Source: Cytidiella melzeri (Eukaryota; Basidiomycota; Agaricomycetes; Polyporales; Irpicaceae). Taken from it: a DNA stretch of 64,000 bases. Positions 12,193 through 25,271 of this stretch are shown here, piece after piece. The translations under genes were made by a program, and so were the position numbers. The stretch lies in the NCBI GenBank assembly GCA_022592445.1, contig JABYQR010000177.1:26537-90536 (forward strand), given 5' to 3'. The notes under the pieces were generated by a model that was not told the DNA's origin, made no database searches, and saw nothing but the letters and a program-made list of their open reading frames with translations. Position 1 is the first letter of the stretch, and every line of letters starts with the position of its first letter.

Positions 12193-15100
12193 TTTATCGG
12201 GGGGTTTTTTTTCGTGGAGGAGCGCCGTGGTCACCAACTTCAGCCGGGGGTATTGGTGATAAATAGTTCACAGTCACACTCTGTTACAGGACGACCATAG
12301 GCGGTACTCTGGCAGCGTCATTCGGGTTTCGCGTTAATTTAATTTTTATTTAATGAATACAGTCTTGCTTGATCAACGACCGACTTGAAGTCAAACTCAG
12401 CTTTCATAGATCCATCTTTACTCTAAGACTGTGACTACCGAGTCCAGCTTCCGCCAAGTACTGGAAGTACACTTATTGGCAAAGAACCACCCCCAATGGC
12501 GCAAGTTCGACATACCAATAGATCGCTGTTGTCGGCCAACCCTTCGAATCCTCCCGGGTGCGGCAGCTTCTGACGAGCTGGAGGACGTAGTGAAGAGTGT
12601 CTCGCGGTAACAAAGTTATGGGTTTCACGAAGCACAGCGGGCACCGCAGACTCGACGCTACGCTGATAAACGACACCGCGCACAGAGGCACCCTACGTTG
12701 TAGCACCTCTCGGGTCGATGGCGAGTAAGTGCCACTTCAATGTTGCTGTACAGTACTCAGCAACATACTTGAAGCGCTTATCAAGCTGACAAATCATGTT
12801 GTACTACTCTTCTACTAAACATCATCTCTTTATGAGGTGTTGACTAGGAATGAAACCTTGTCTTGTAAATTCCTGCCACACCCGCAAGCATCAAACCGAC
12901 AAAGGTGACCTCGCTGCACTTGCATGGACACTCTTCACTGATAATATATCATTCGATTAGGACTTACTCGCAGCATCCGCAGCAGTTGACCAGCGTCGCC
13001 AAAGTCGTCAACGCTTTCTGCGTGCGAGAGCGCACTCGATGCCCATCGATCCGGCCATATCATATCGAGCACACGACGATCGCGACCAAAGGAGGTCTCT
13101 GTAAACGGCAAAAACGCTATTCTATCTCACGCATATATCTCAGGTTCATTACCCAATCGGCGACTCGGTTCATTGTTTCAAAAACCAGGCAAGACACCAT
13201 TCATATTCGCCGAGGATTAACATACGCGAGGAATATGGATTGTGACCTTGGCCGTGGCCCCCTTGTATGCAACACTGTGAATGGCATCATTCAAGTTCAT
13301 CAGTCCCGCTCCGAGGCTTGAGTCTCTGCAATGCGGCAAGTCGCCAAAAGGTTGATTCAGTCCACCTACACAACCTGATCTCAATGCTTCCCAGCGGCGA
13401 GTTTACTGGCACCTGCGACAGTGGCTGCATGCAGCAGCTCACTGCTTTGTTGATGAATTGCAAGGCAAGTCCCGTTCGCCACAGCATCCCACATGGGATC
13501 ATTCACATTGATCCTTTCCGACGATTGCAGTGCTCACAACTAGGTCCGCTTTGACGAACTTCGCATGAGGCTTTATTGTCGGTCTCAAACCCAATGGTGC
13601 TAAGTACATACACATGATCTCCGGCCCGATGGGCTTCTATTGCATTTTGTTCCTGACGGGGCCTGTAGTTATGCCAGGGATGTACAACGACGAAGGGATA
13701 CCTCGCTTGCAGTAGGCATGTCGTCTGCAGCTTACATTGTGCGGATGAAGCACGGGTTGCATTGTTTATTGCATGGGAGCTGCATCCATGTTCTGCTCGA
13801 TCAAGTATCGATTATGAGAGCTGATATCGGTGCTTTTCTTCAGGGAATCGGTCGACTGCTCGTCGAAGAAGCTCAACGTATGTGCGTGAGCTGCCCGACT
13901 TCTCCCGTGCTCTCATGCTTATGCTTAATTTGCCCACACTTCCTCTAGAATATTTTTTATGCTATCGAAGATTAGCACACCCGCAGCCATTTATCACAGA
14001 TAATCGATGCTCACATTGAAGGAGTATATATGTGCGGCCTTCGTACCTGCTGTACCGGTGTCGGAGTTGCAGCAACAGATGCCGCTCGCACTGCTTTACG
14101 TGAATGCTACCTTCTAGACTCCAACGAGCTTGAGTGCAAGGCCTCGCTCGAACTCCGTCGACCCGTATTAGGCTTGGACCCGTGCCGAGCCTGAGATGAC
14201 TGCTTGACGTCGTCCTCAAGGTGAACCAGCATTCCGTCGGTACAATCTACTCTTGTGGGCGCGCAATCTCTCTCTGGACCAAGTATAGCAAGTCGGCGGT
14301 CCTCGAGGCGTACTGATCCTCTCAGCCGGCTGTGCGCGCTACTTGCTATCTCCCAAGAGACACACTCGGAGGAGCGGCACCATGTGCCTGCCAGCCTTCG
14401 GTGGTTCCGTGCGTGAGGGCCGCACACTTCGCAACACATTGTACTTTACGATCGACACTGCGCATCAGGCAAGAGGTATGGCCCGATATGTTTGCTAAAG
14501 TCAGTGTTGATCATGAATTCATGTCCGCTAGTGACAATGAAGTAAGTTCCTTGAATTCTAGGTCTTTTTTTGAAAAAATTGCTGTGGTCAACAGAGCTCT
14601 ATCACATATAATGAAATATCGAACCAGCTGGATGAGCTGCGAGCTTGGACGGCGTGTTCGCTCCCGTGTGCGTCGCTCTCCTGCTCTGACTACGGCATGC
14701 GAGCGATCATCTAGATATCATACCCACATCAAGCTGTAAAGTTCCGCGTGAGTTGTCACTTGCTTCTCCTCCCTGTAACTTCCACGCGTGTATTGAAGTG
14801 CGTGCATCTAACACAGGGTGTAGAATGCGAGAGCGGGAAACACGACGCCATGCAGCTCAGTTTGGTCTGACACCTCCGCAAGCGGCAGGCCGAATTGGGG
14901 GATCGACGGCCAGCCTCATGTCTGAAGTGCGCTGCACTGCAGCGCCTAACCATCTGCGCACGCCACGATGTAGAGCCGACGGTTCACTCGAATGAAAAGG
15001 CACTAAGGAATGTCAGTCGCGATGAGTGAATTACCCCTGTTTCCTAGCGTGAAACTGAAACATTGCGTAGACGTCGAGCGATGATGCCGCTTTGCTAGCT

Positions 15101-16586
15101 TTTGGTTTGCCCTGCCTGGATCGTTCGCAACGTATACGGGTGGCATTTACACGCAGCTGATCCCTTGATACCGCTTATCAAAGGATGTAAGGATGTACAA
15201 GTCCTGCATTTGTTAGCGTCCGTATGTCAGTCCAGGATTCCAATGAAGATCACCCCGATTCAAAGATACACAGGCGCAGAAAGACGTTGGAATTGACGTC
15301 AATAGTGCGGCATGTCAAGCACATAATAAGCCTCCAGCGACCTTGGTCCCTTTCCGAGATGTCAGCGATGCCGATACAGGTCATGATATTACCTGACCTT
15401 GCTGCTCGCATGCATGCGGTATGGACCATGTCACCCGTATCACGCGGGTGTGCGGTAACCCACTCACTCCGTTGTTCGACGCAAGGGCAAGCAAGTGTAG
15501 GGAACTCTTCCGGAGCTTTGTGTGACTGGAGCACCGCTGTCATTTCCGGTCAGCTCGCGGCAAATATCGTCAGCACAACGATCAGGCAGGCGCACACCTA
15601 TATGAAGCCTCGAGTTTCCCGACGATAATGCGCAGACTAGAAACAACGTCATCGATACTAGCCAAGACACCGTCATCCGACAGCCTCATGTTTGCGGTGT
15701 GTCCAAGTTCCTCGTTCGGACCAACAGGTGCTCTATCAAATGACACCCCTCCGTGAACGATGGCGCCATGATTTTCAGCAAGCGTCGCGCTCGGCGTGAA
15801 GGCGACAGCACTCACTAAAGGATAACCCCTTGGCGTGGGCTAAACCAGCTCAGCCTCCCACAGCATAACGCATCTACAGTAATCTCCGTCTTTTAGCAGG
15901 AGGGCCGCAGCTTTGCGTGCTGAGCCGTGTGGTCCCATCGGAGATACACCTCAGCATGCAGCTTCACATGGACATCACGCGTTCCTACCGTCTCTCGTCA
16001 TTGTGAGACGTGGCAGATGGAAAGAAATACGCTAATACGATGTTACTCTCGCTACGCCAGTCTCAAACCTAAACAACCCTTCACATACACTCGCACGCTC
16101 AGTTCGGGAGGGTTCTAAACGAAATACTTGCCGGTGGTCTATAGCGTTCCGTCTCCATCCAGCGGCTGCTCAAGGGATACATGGGCCGATGCCGAGTCGC
16201 GCGTATGTTCCGCTGAACCTGCAGATAGGCACAGTCTGGTTTGCAGATTGCTTACTTCTGGAGACGACAATCAACATGCGTTGTCGGCGTAGCACTACAC
16301 GCGACTATGGCTGACTTCCCTTCCACCTCCTAGTACGTGCCAATTCTTTTGACAATTCATCTTCTCCGCTATTCATCTATACTGCAGATCGTCTGGTCTT
16401 CTATAGAGGTACCGAGTTGCTACCTGCTGCATTGACGCAGGGAGGATGGATGCCACACGTTGGTTCACAGGAAGTCAACGATTGCGGCTCGGTCCATATG
16501 TGAAACAACTCTGCGTTATATAACCCATCCCAAGCTGCCAGTTGCCTCTGCTTCACACATCCTCTCCACATTCGACTACTACAACT
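12193..16586. other. Gene-poor region, left part of island
   Basis: 4.4 kb with no supported gene. All open frames are short, lack recognisable domains and cannot be joined by plausible introns into anything conserved. No transposon signature, satellite or RNA gene was recognised. It could hold decayed genes, non-coding transcripts or fast-evolving genes that cannot be recognised by eye. Confidence 0.4.
16516..16522 (+). promoter_or_regulatory. TATA box of the first tandem unknown gene
   Basis: The sequence GTTATATAAC centred here lies about 65 nt before the proposed start at 16587 and is followed by a C/T-rich leader (cttcacacatcctctcc), a normal arrangement for a fungal promoter. It supports the chosen start. 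Confidence 0.5.
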
Positions 16587-17368
16587 ATGAACCCCTCGGT
16601 ATGCGTCAAAGTAGTTGTCTCTTGTCGTTACTGACGTGGGTTTGTGAGTAGCAACCTCAACCACAATACTACCCCATCGAACAAGCACCCGTAGTGGTTC
16701 CTTACTACCCTCCACTTAAACTGGTTCCAGTCCAACAAGGGATGTATGACGCGCAGTCATCCAGACGCAATATCGGCGACCCTGTTGAGTTCAAGTCTTC
16801 CGTAACTCAACTGCCTGGCATCAGGCTAGCGGATACCATGCTTCCAAATTTCGACACACTTTTGGTGGATCCCACGAAAGAGGTCCTGCACTCGGGCGTG
16901 GGTCAAAAGATATCGGTCCGTCTTCAGGTTCGTACCAGTGGAGCTGAGCATGGCATCATGAGCTTGCAATAATCGCAATTTTGAACCCTAGTTCGAAGGC
17001 TGCGAGTCGTATGCGAAGCAGAAGTATGCCAGGACAACGGGGCGAGATGTTCCCACTAGCCGTTCCAAACTCGCACGTCAAGTCGCCGAGGTGGTGCAGT
17101 CGTTTTTTGACGTGAGTACGCTTGACTGTCGGTGGAAGACGCTTCCCATTAATTGCTTCCCCGAACACAGGAAAAGGCAGACGGCGTAGATCATCGCGGC
17201 AGATACAAGTGGGTTCGCCTCCAGAACAATCTTGAGAATCATGACAAGATATACTTCGACGAGCTGTATCTGATGCAAGTTTGTCACGTCACCACTGGAA
17301 GTCTCCAGCCACAGCTTTCAGCCTTGCGGTATGTCCAATCATACGAGCAGTTAACCCAGAGCTTGTGA
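16587..17368 (+). CDS. Small protein of unknown function, tandem paralogue 1
   Basis: Four exons (16587-16598, 16652-16927, 16992-17111, 17171-17368), all phase 0, give 201 residues. Exon 1 encodes only MNPS. The start is rich in Q, P and Y. Conserved with the neighbour at 19291: a block ending G-x-K-x-S-x-R, a basic segment leading to SRSKLARQVAEVVQSF, and a C-terminal block with DELYLMQVCHVTTGSLQPQL. No signal peptide, membrane segment or known catalytic motif is seen. I recall similar C-termini (a K/R-x-S-K/L-x-Q-P pattern) in hypothetical Agaricomycete proteins but cannot name a family. Strong TATA box upstream. Function unknown. Confidence 0.7.
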
Positions 17369-19290
17369 GACCTATCCAGTAGTACTACATTCGGAGGTAG
17401 TTTGTCGGTCTTGGTTACTCGAGAATAGTTTAGGCGGTCCAGTATCATCGTCTATTCCATGAATTTGTTAGCTACCAGTGTAGATCCTTGCATGCACGTT
17501 GCTCCAGCCCGTGTGTATCAAATTGAATATGGCCTACTGTGTTCTGCGAGAGGGAGTCAAGCTGAGTGGGCATGGCGACTTGGTATGACGGACAGTGTCG
17601 AGTGCACCAGTTTAGGAAGACATTATTCCCAAGTCGAAGGTATCTTCTGCATTCCGTGTGGCGAATACGTGTTGTCGCCTATGAAGTGAATAAGACCTGG
17701 CGGAATAGCCTCTGCTGAACTCAAGACCGACGGGACTAGGTAGGCGCGAACAAGTTCAGTGGTCCCTCGAGCGAGTCACCGGAGTTGGGGGCTACAGCTT
17801 TTGACGCTGTCGTGAAGGCGCTGCGAAGCCAAGGCACATGTCGACTCCATGGCGACCTGCCTGATGAAACAATGAGCGAGAACAAAGGAGATATAAGAGA
17901 AGGACCCAGCGTAAGACTGAAACACTTCGAAAAAGCCACGCACAGATACAGAGTGTAGTCCGCAATGCAGTCGTCCAGCGGCTGTCGTTGGGCCCGACAC
18001 AGCAGAATAGAAGGGCTGTCATCCTCAAGGCAAGCAGTAGCGGTTTGGCTGATGCAAAAATAATTTGGCTGCATAGCTTCAGACTTCGCCCGTATCCCTA
18101 ACAGCTGGCGTACTTGCATGCGGTGATTAGAGGGCTTGTACATTACGTCTCTGGCGCTCGGTCATAACGCAGTGCACTGTCACAAGCACACGTTGAAGCC
18201 ACTCGAATCCGGAATCTCTGGATGGTGGACGTCCGTTTGGTGCCTCAGACTAATGGGACTACTTGTCACAATGACGTAGAAAGATTGTTGGCTTGCTGCG
18301 TACTGCTGGTCGTTTGAACTTGGACGCTCGCGTGCGGTGAACCACTAGGAGCCCCTGACTCTCGGCCTTTGACATGAATCTCGTCGCGGAGACCTGGCTT
18401 CACATATGAAACCGTTAAACTCTTGCGATGCCATTTCCGTTGTAAATTTGGCCAACAGTTTACGAGATCTTGACAATCTTGAATCTGCATGTGAACAGTA
18501 GACGTGGATCGTCGCTGTTCGTAAGGGTGCTGTTGTGGATGGAAGCAATCCAATAGTCCCTCGGAGGTAAGTGAGACAACAGCGAGAAGGCGACTCTGTT
18601 CGGAGAACCTGCGTTCAGGTACGACCCGGAGACCATGATCACGAACAGTTACGTCGCTGTCACAGTGAACGAGTGAGGAATCGAAGTCTTCGTCGGAATG
18701 CCCGCAGTCGGATGCTGTGAACCGTTGCGTGGCTGAAAGCAGTCAGACGCTCGACGTTACCACCACGATGTAGATGGTGTTGGCCTAATTGTGCGCACCT
18801 ACTAAACAGAGGAAGTGATTGGCAGACATGCGTTGGAATATATTGAACCCTACCAGTGCATCAAGCACAGAAATGTCAAACAGCCTTCCAAAAACATGAC
18901 CTGGGTACCGGCGGACCTGCTAGGCAGAGAACGCGAGAGTCCATTGAAACTTGGAACTTGGTGTGGGTACGTAGCGGTTTGAAAATCTTCCTGTCTTTAT
19001 AGCGATAATTTTGTAGCCTAAGCTTGTGTGGGTGGATCGAATCCCCTTAAAGATGTCGCCACTGCTCTTCACCATAGTCCGACTTCGTGGTCAAGTCCCC
19101 TCAACATAGAAGCAGAATGGTACCATCGACCATACCATCTTCGTGTATCCAAGCTCATTCTTTTGCACCGTAGAATCCACCTGCTGCTGGCCCTTTCCAC
19201 GACGGGAGTCAAATTTACCTGTGGGACGAGGTTACCTGGCGGTGGTATATAGTCCAGAGCCAGACTGTGACCGCTCCGCTCCAACAGCCG
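17369..19290. other. Gene-poor spacer between the tandem paralogues
   Basis: 1.9 kb between the two related genes. A 76-codon frame at 17459-17689 is open but has no recognisable domain or partner exon, so it is not called. No further copy of the paralogue's conserved blocks was found here on either strand by eye. Confidence 0.4.
19246..19252 (+). promoter_or_regulatory. TATA box of the second tandem unknown gene
   Basis: TATATAG lies about 40 nt before the proposed start at 19291. Its position mirrors the TATA box before the first paralogue and supports the four-codon first exon. Confidence 0.4.
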
Positions 19291-19939
19291 ATGTCGATCC
19301 AGGTGCTGTAGCCCTTGGTAGTCGCGTCGATAGATACTGATTCGTCGTGTGCTTAGGTCCCGCCACCACCTCCAATAGAAATCCCTCAAGAAGAATATCG
19401 CTCTAACCCACATCAAACCTTGTATGCCACCCCCCAGCCTCCCATTGAATTTTGGGTCGGGGGTCGTAAAGGTATACGTGTTACGGACGCGCTGGACGAT
19501 GCATTCCAAGGCTTGTACGATCCCAACGCGAGGTTGCTTGAAAACGTCGGAATAAAAGTCTCAATCCGTATCGCGGTAAGTGCTGTCGTGACGATACGGA
19601 TTTTGGGGGGCTTCGATGATTGACTCTTGGCAGGTGACCGGATACCACCCCTTCGTGAGGCCCAAGTACGTTCGCCGGTCTACTACATCCCAGGAGAGTA
19701 TATCGCGAAAGCAACTCGCAGCCCGGACGGCTGAGGTTGTCAAGGATTTTGTTATGGCTAGCGCTAAATTAGTCTCTCGCATTGACAACTTGCCTCACGA
19801 GAGCAGCTCGGAGATGCCACGAATCTTGAAGTTTGGCCCAGGCCACATCGAGTTAAAAGATATCTACCTGCTGGAAGTACGCCACGCTTCGAGAGGCAGT
19901 TTACAGCCTACACTCGCATATATTCCCCGGTGGCATTAG
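19291..19939 (+). CDS. Small protein of unknown function, tandem paralogue 2
   Basis: Three exons (19291-19302, 19357-19575, 19634-19939) give 178 residues. Exon 1 encodes only MSIQ, matching the four-codon first exon of the gene at 16587; exon 2 opens with a proline run. Blocks shared with paralogue 1 are NVGIKVSIRIA, the basic segment leading to SRKQLAARTAEVVKDFV, and ELKDIYLLEVRHASRGSLQP near the end. The intron that interrupts paralogue 1 after the VVQSFFD block is absent here. The donor of intron 1 (GTGCTG) is weak, so the first exon is less certain than the rest. Function unknown; the pair probably arose by local duplication. Confidence 0.65.
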
Positions 19940-20340
19940 CCCACCGACCCATTCTAAACCACGTACCTCATATTTGGAATACATCCAGCATATTGTCATT
20001 ACCTTATCTCCACTTATTAGTCGTTTCTTTCCACAAAACCAGAGTGGCACTTACGTACTTTGGCATTACACATCACCACGTCCTATTTTGAGTTTGAACA
20101 TCACATAGAAAGGTCAATATGTGTGTGAAGGGCAGAAGATGGATCTGGAGCTCAATCTTCGAATTGCGCAGGAACTAGCCGATTCAGTACTTTCAAGCGC
20201 GTCAACGTAACAGAAAGTACCAGGAGGACGTCCCATCCTGCAGGCGCAGTTGATAGAAGGCGGTAATCGTTCTTCCATATGCTCGCGTGTGAATCAGACG
20301 GAGCTAGCCTTATAACATCATAAACGGAGAGACAATGAAT
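19940..20340. other. Convergent intergenic region
   Basis: 401 bp between the stops of paralogue 2 and RPT1. Around 20139-20170 a short frame reads GQK..L.LRIA, weakly like the paralogue block, but it is too short to call. Otherwise 3' UTR sequence is expected. Confidence 0.4.
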
Positions 20341-22298
<1,958 letters not shown>

Positions 22299-22512
22299 TG
22301 CTCGTCGTTGTGGTTGGTGTAGTAGGGAGAACGTAACTAACGAGCGCCCAGATACGACGCGTCAGTTGTAAAGCGCGTTCTGTAGACGCTGGTGACTTTC
22401 CTTTTCAAGATTGCTGAACGTGACCTGCAATCGTCTATCCACCATCGCCGGGACGCAGCTCTTGATACGACCTCGACGAGCTCAACATCGTCGCTAGCAT
22501 ACAAAAACCAGA
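22299..22512. promoter_or_regulatory. Compact bidirectional promoter of RPT1 and VMA1
   Basis: Only 214 bp separate the two start codons, so both core promoters and leaders lie here. One ACGCGT is at 22356-22361. The yeast proteasome box GGTGGCAAA is not present. No TATA box was recognised. Confidence 0.6.
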
Positions 22513-24857
22513 ATGGCGGGTGCTCTACCAAACGCGAAGAAAGGCCTGCCCAAGATCGCCGACGAGGAGCGCGAGTCGCGTTTCGGTCAGGTCTTTGGCG
22601 TGTCCGGACCAGTCGTCATTGCAGAGAACATGACAGGCTCTGCCATGTACGAGCTTGTCCGTGTTGGTCACGACGAGCTTGTTGGAGGTATGCTCCTGTG
22701 AGAACTATGCTGCACTGTTAGCTAAGCTATGAGTAGAGGTTATCAGAATTGATGCAGACAAGGCTACGATCCAAGTTTACGAGGAGACGTCTGGAGTTAC
22801 GGTCGGCGACCCTGTGTTGCGCACAGGAAAGCCTCTCAGTGTCGAGCTCGGACCTGGTGCGCTCTGATTGAACTCAGCTATGAGCTGCTGCTGAACCTTA
22901 CCCAGGTTTAATGAGTAACATTGTTGATGGTATACAGCGGCCGCTGCGAGTACGTCGCTGTTACCTTGTTGTACTCAAACGTATTTGACGCAGGTATCTC
23001 CGTAAGTCAATCCAAGAACTTTCCAAGTCGATTTATATTCCCAGAGGTATCAATACCGAAGCCCTTGATAGATCGCTCAAGTGGGACTTTGATCCAATTA
23101 ACTTCAAGGTTGGTGCTGCTTTCATGACATCAGCTCTGTACTCAACCTTGCGAGTTGTAGGTTGGAGATCACATATCTGGCGGAGATATTTTTGGCAAGG
23201 TGTACGAAAATTCGCTGGTCGCTGACCACAAAGTGATGCTCTCACCCCGTGCGCTCGGCACCATCACTCGTATCGCTGACAAAGGCAGCTATGCTGTCAA
23301 CGTGCGTGAATCCGTTTGCATCGGATGCTATAGCTGTGCTCACTATAACTCTCCTTAGGATATCGTGCTCGAGACCGAGTTCGAAGGCAAGACGTCGCAA
23401 CACACAATGATGCAAATCTGGCCTGTGCGAGCGCCTCGCCCGACGGCTGAGAAACACACTGCGGACTACCCCTTGTTGACCGGCCAACGTATACTTGACG
23501 CATTGTTCCCCTGTGTGCAGGGAGGGACGACCGCCATTCCAGGTGCTTTCGGATGTGGCAAGACAGTTATCTCACAAGCCATTTCGAAATTCTCCAACAG
23601 TGATATCATAATCTACGTGGGGTGTGGCGAGCGAGGAAACGAGGTACGTTCGCACAACAACAACGGAAGCCACGATTGACCGTGTCGCAACAGATGGCAG
23701 AAGTATTAATGGAGGCAAGTCGATAGCGCGTGAGCCTGGAGTGATGTTTGACAGCCATTGCTTTACAGTTCCCCGAATTGACGATGGAAGTTGGCGACCG
23801 CCAGGAACCGATCATGAAGCGCACTACCCTTGTAGCAAACACATCAAATATGCCTGTCGCTGCCCGTGAGGCCTCCATTTACACAGGGATCACTTTGGCG
23901 GAGTACTGGCGTGACCAGGGCAAAAACGTTGCTATGATGGCGGACTCGACCTCTCGGTGGGCTGAAGCCCTTCGTGAGATCTCTGGTCGTCTGGCAGAGA
24001 TGCCTGCCGACTCTGGTTACCCGGCGTACCTTGGCACCAAGTTGGCCAGCTTCTACGAGCGTGCAGGTAAGGTGACGTGTCTGGGCAATCCTGTTCGCAC
24101 AGGTACTGTCTCCATTGTTGGCGCGTAAGTGTCCTTGATAGTATGCTTTGAGAGATGAGAGAATGCTGACGTACGGGATGTCCACTTGAAGCGTGTCGCC
24201 TCCTGGAGGTGACCTCTCAGATCCTGTCACATCTGCCACTCTGGGTATCGTGCAAGTCTTCTGGGGCTTGGACAAGCGGCTCGCCCAACGCAAGCATTTC
24301 CCATCCGTCAATTGGAACGTTTCATACTCCAAATACACCAAGGTTCTGGAGCCGCACTATGAGACGACGGAGCCTGGTTTTGTGGAGCTACGAACGCGCA
24401 CGAAAGAGATTCTGCAGAAAGAAGATGACCTCGCCGAGATTGTGCAGCTAGTCGGAAAGAGTGCTCTCGGCGAGAGCGATAAGATTACACTGGAGGTTGC
24501 CCGCATGTTGAAGGACGATTTCTTGCAGCAGAACGGCATGAGCGAGTACGACCGATTCTGCCCCTTCTACAAGACGAGCGCAATGTTGAAGAACTTTGTG
24601 ACGTTCCACGATACCGCGCTGAAGGCGGTCTCTACGGGGGACATTACGTTTGCCAAGATCAGGGAATCCGCCAGTGACATTATGTTCAAACTCTCACAGA
24701 TGAAGTTCGAGGTGTGTGGCATGTCTATGTTCTACAGCCACAGCTCATGATATGGCCCGTTTGATAGTCTCCGTCTCAAGGAAAAGAGGTGATCAAGGCG
24801 AACCTGGATGCGCTGCACAACGAGATTCAAGAGAAGTTCCGTCAAATAGTAGAATAG
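22513..24857 (+). CDS. VMA1: V-type proton ATPase catalytic subunit A
   Basis: Ten exons give 617 residues, the family's standard length. Subunit A hydrolyses ATP in the V1 sector and drives proton pumping into vacuoles and other organelles. Visible: [15 protein letters not shown] at the start, [16 protein letters not shown]-loop GAFGCGKT (about 256-263), [42 protein letters not shown], and the C-terminal coiled region ending EKFRQIVE. No intein interrupts the P-loop, unlike yeast VMA1. Exon 23694-23714 is a 21-nt micro-exon; the intron after it (23715-23768) begins GCAAGT, a GC-AG intron. The acceptor at 23006 and that at 24767 were chosen because they restore conserved sequence. Exon ends: 22687, 22737-22856, 22906-22949, 23007-23108, 23161-23301, 23359-23643, 23694-23714, 23769-24124, 24192-24711, 24768-24857. 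Confidence 0.97.
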
Positions 24858-25271
24858 ACGATACCCTCTAGGAAATTGTTGTACGTTTATGTTGATGAGC
24901 CTCTGGACTTTATTGCGATAATAATCACGCAGATGACAATGCCAATGACACCGTACTCGTTGCGCAGCAGAGGGACTCTCTCCGCTGACTCCCCGCTGAC
25001 AGAAGTCCCTCTCTAGGTGAGCTTGAGAGCTCAAGGCCACACCCACTGTGACTGTAGCTACTCGCTGCTCGATGTCAATTACAGTACCAGACTTGACTTC
25101 AAAGATCAGACATTTCAGAGAGATGCGAGGCATCGGCTTGGAATTAGACAAATAATGATGCAGCCGCTGCTGCGCCGGGATGTGGCGGGCAAGCGCAGTG
25201 ATCAGCTACTTAAGGCCGTCTGTCGTGCCTCGTCTTGTCCTTGCGCAGCTGCTGCACCTTTCCTCTCGACC
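24858..25271. other. Intergenic region
   Basis: 414 bp holding the VMA1 3' UTR and the promoter of the fasciclin gene. A CTTAAGG-like element lies about 60 nt before the fasciclin start. Nothing else is seen. Confidence 0.4.

Noticed and set aside
16447..16524. A 25-codon frame ending in KQLCVI, reminiscent of a mating pheromone precursor.
   Set aside because: A CaaX end needs four residues from the cysteine; here only three remain before the stop. The frame also overlaps the TATA box of the next gene, and no pheromone receptor is nearby.
12193..16586. Mating-type locus (homeodomain or receptor genes) in the gene-poor island.
   Set aside because: No homeodomain WFxNxR motif in coding context, no seven-helix receptor and no mitochondrial intermediate peptidase neighbour was found.
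20139..20170. Possible third copy of the tandem unknown family (GQK..LRIA).
   Set aside because: Only about ten residues resemble the family and no other block follows.
23500..23600. Possible intein in VMA1.
   Set aside because: The P-loop GAFGCGKT is uninterrupted and continues directly into TVISQAISK; no intein is present.
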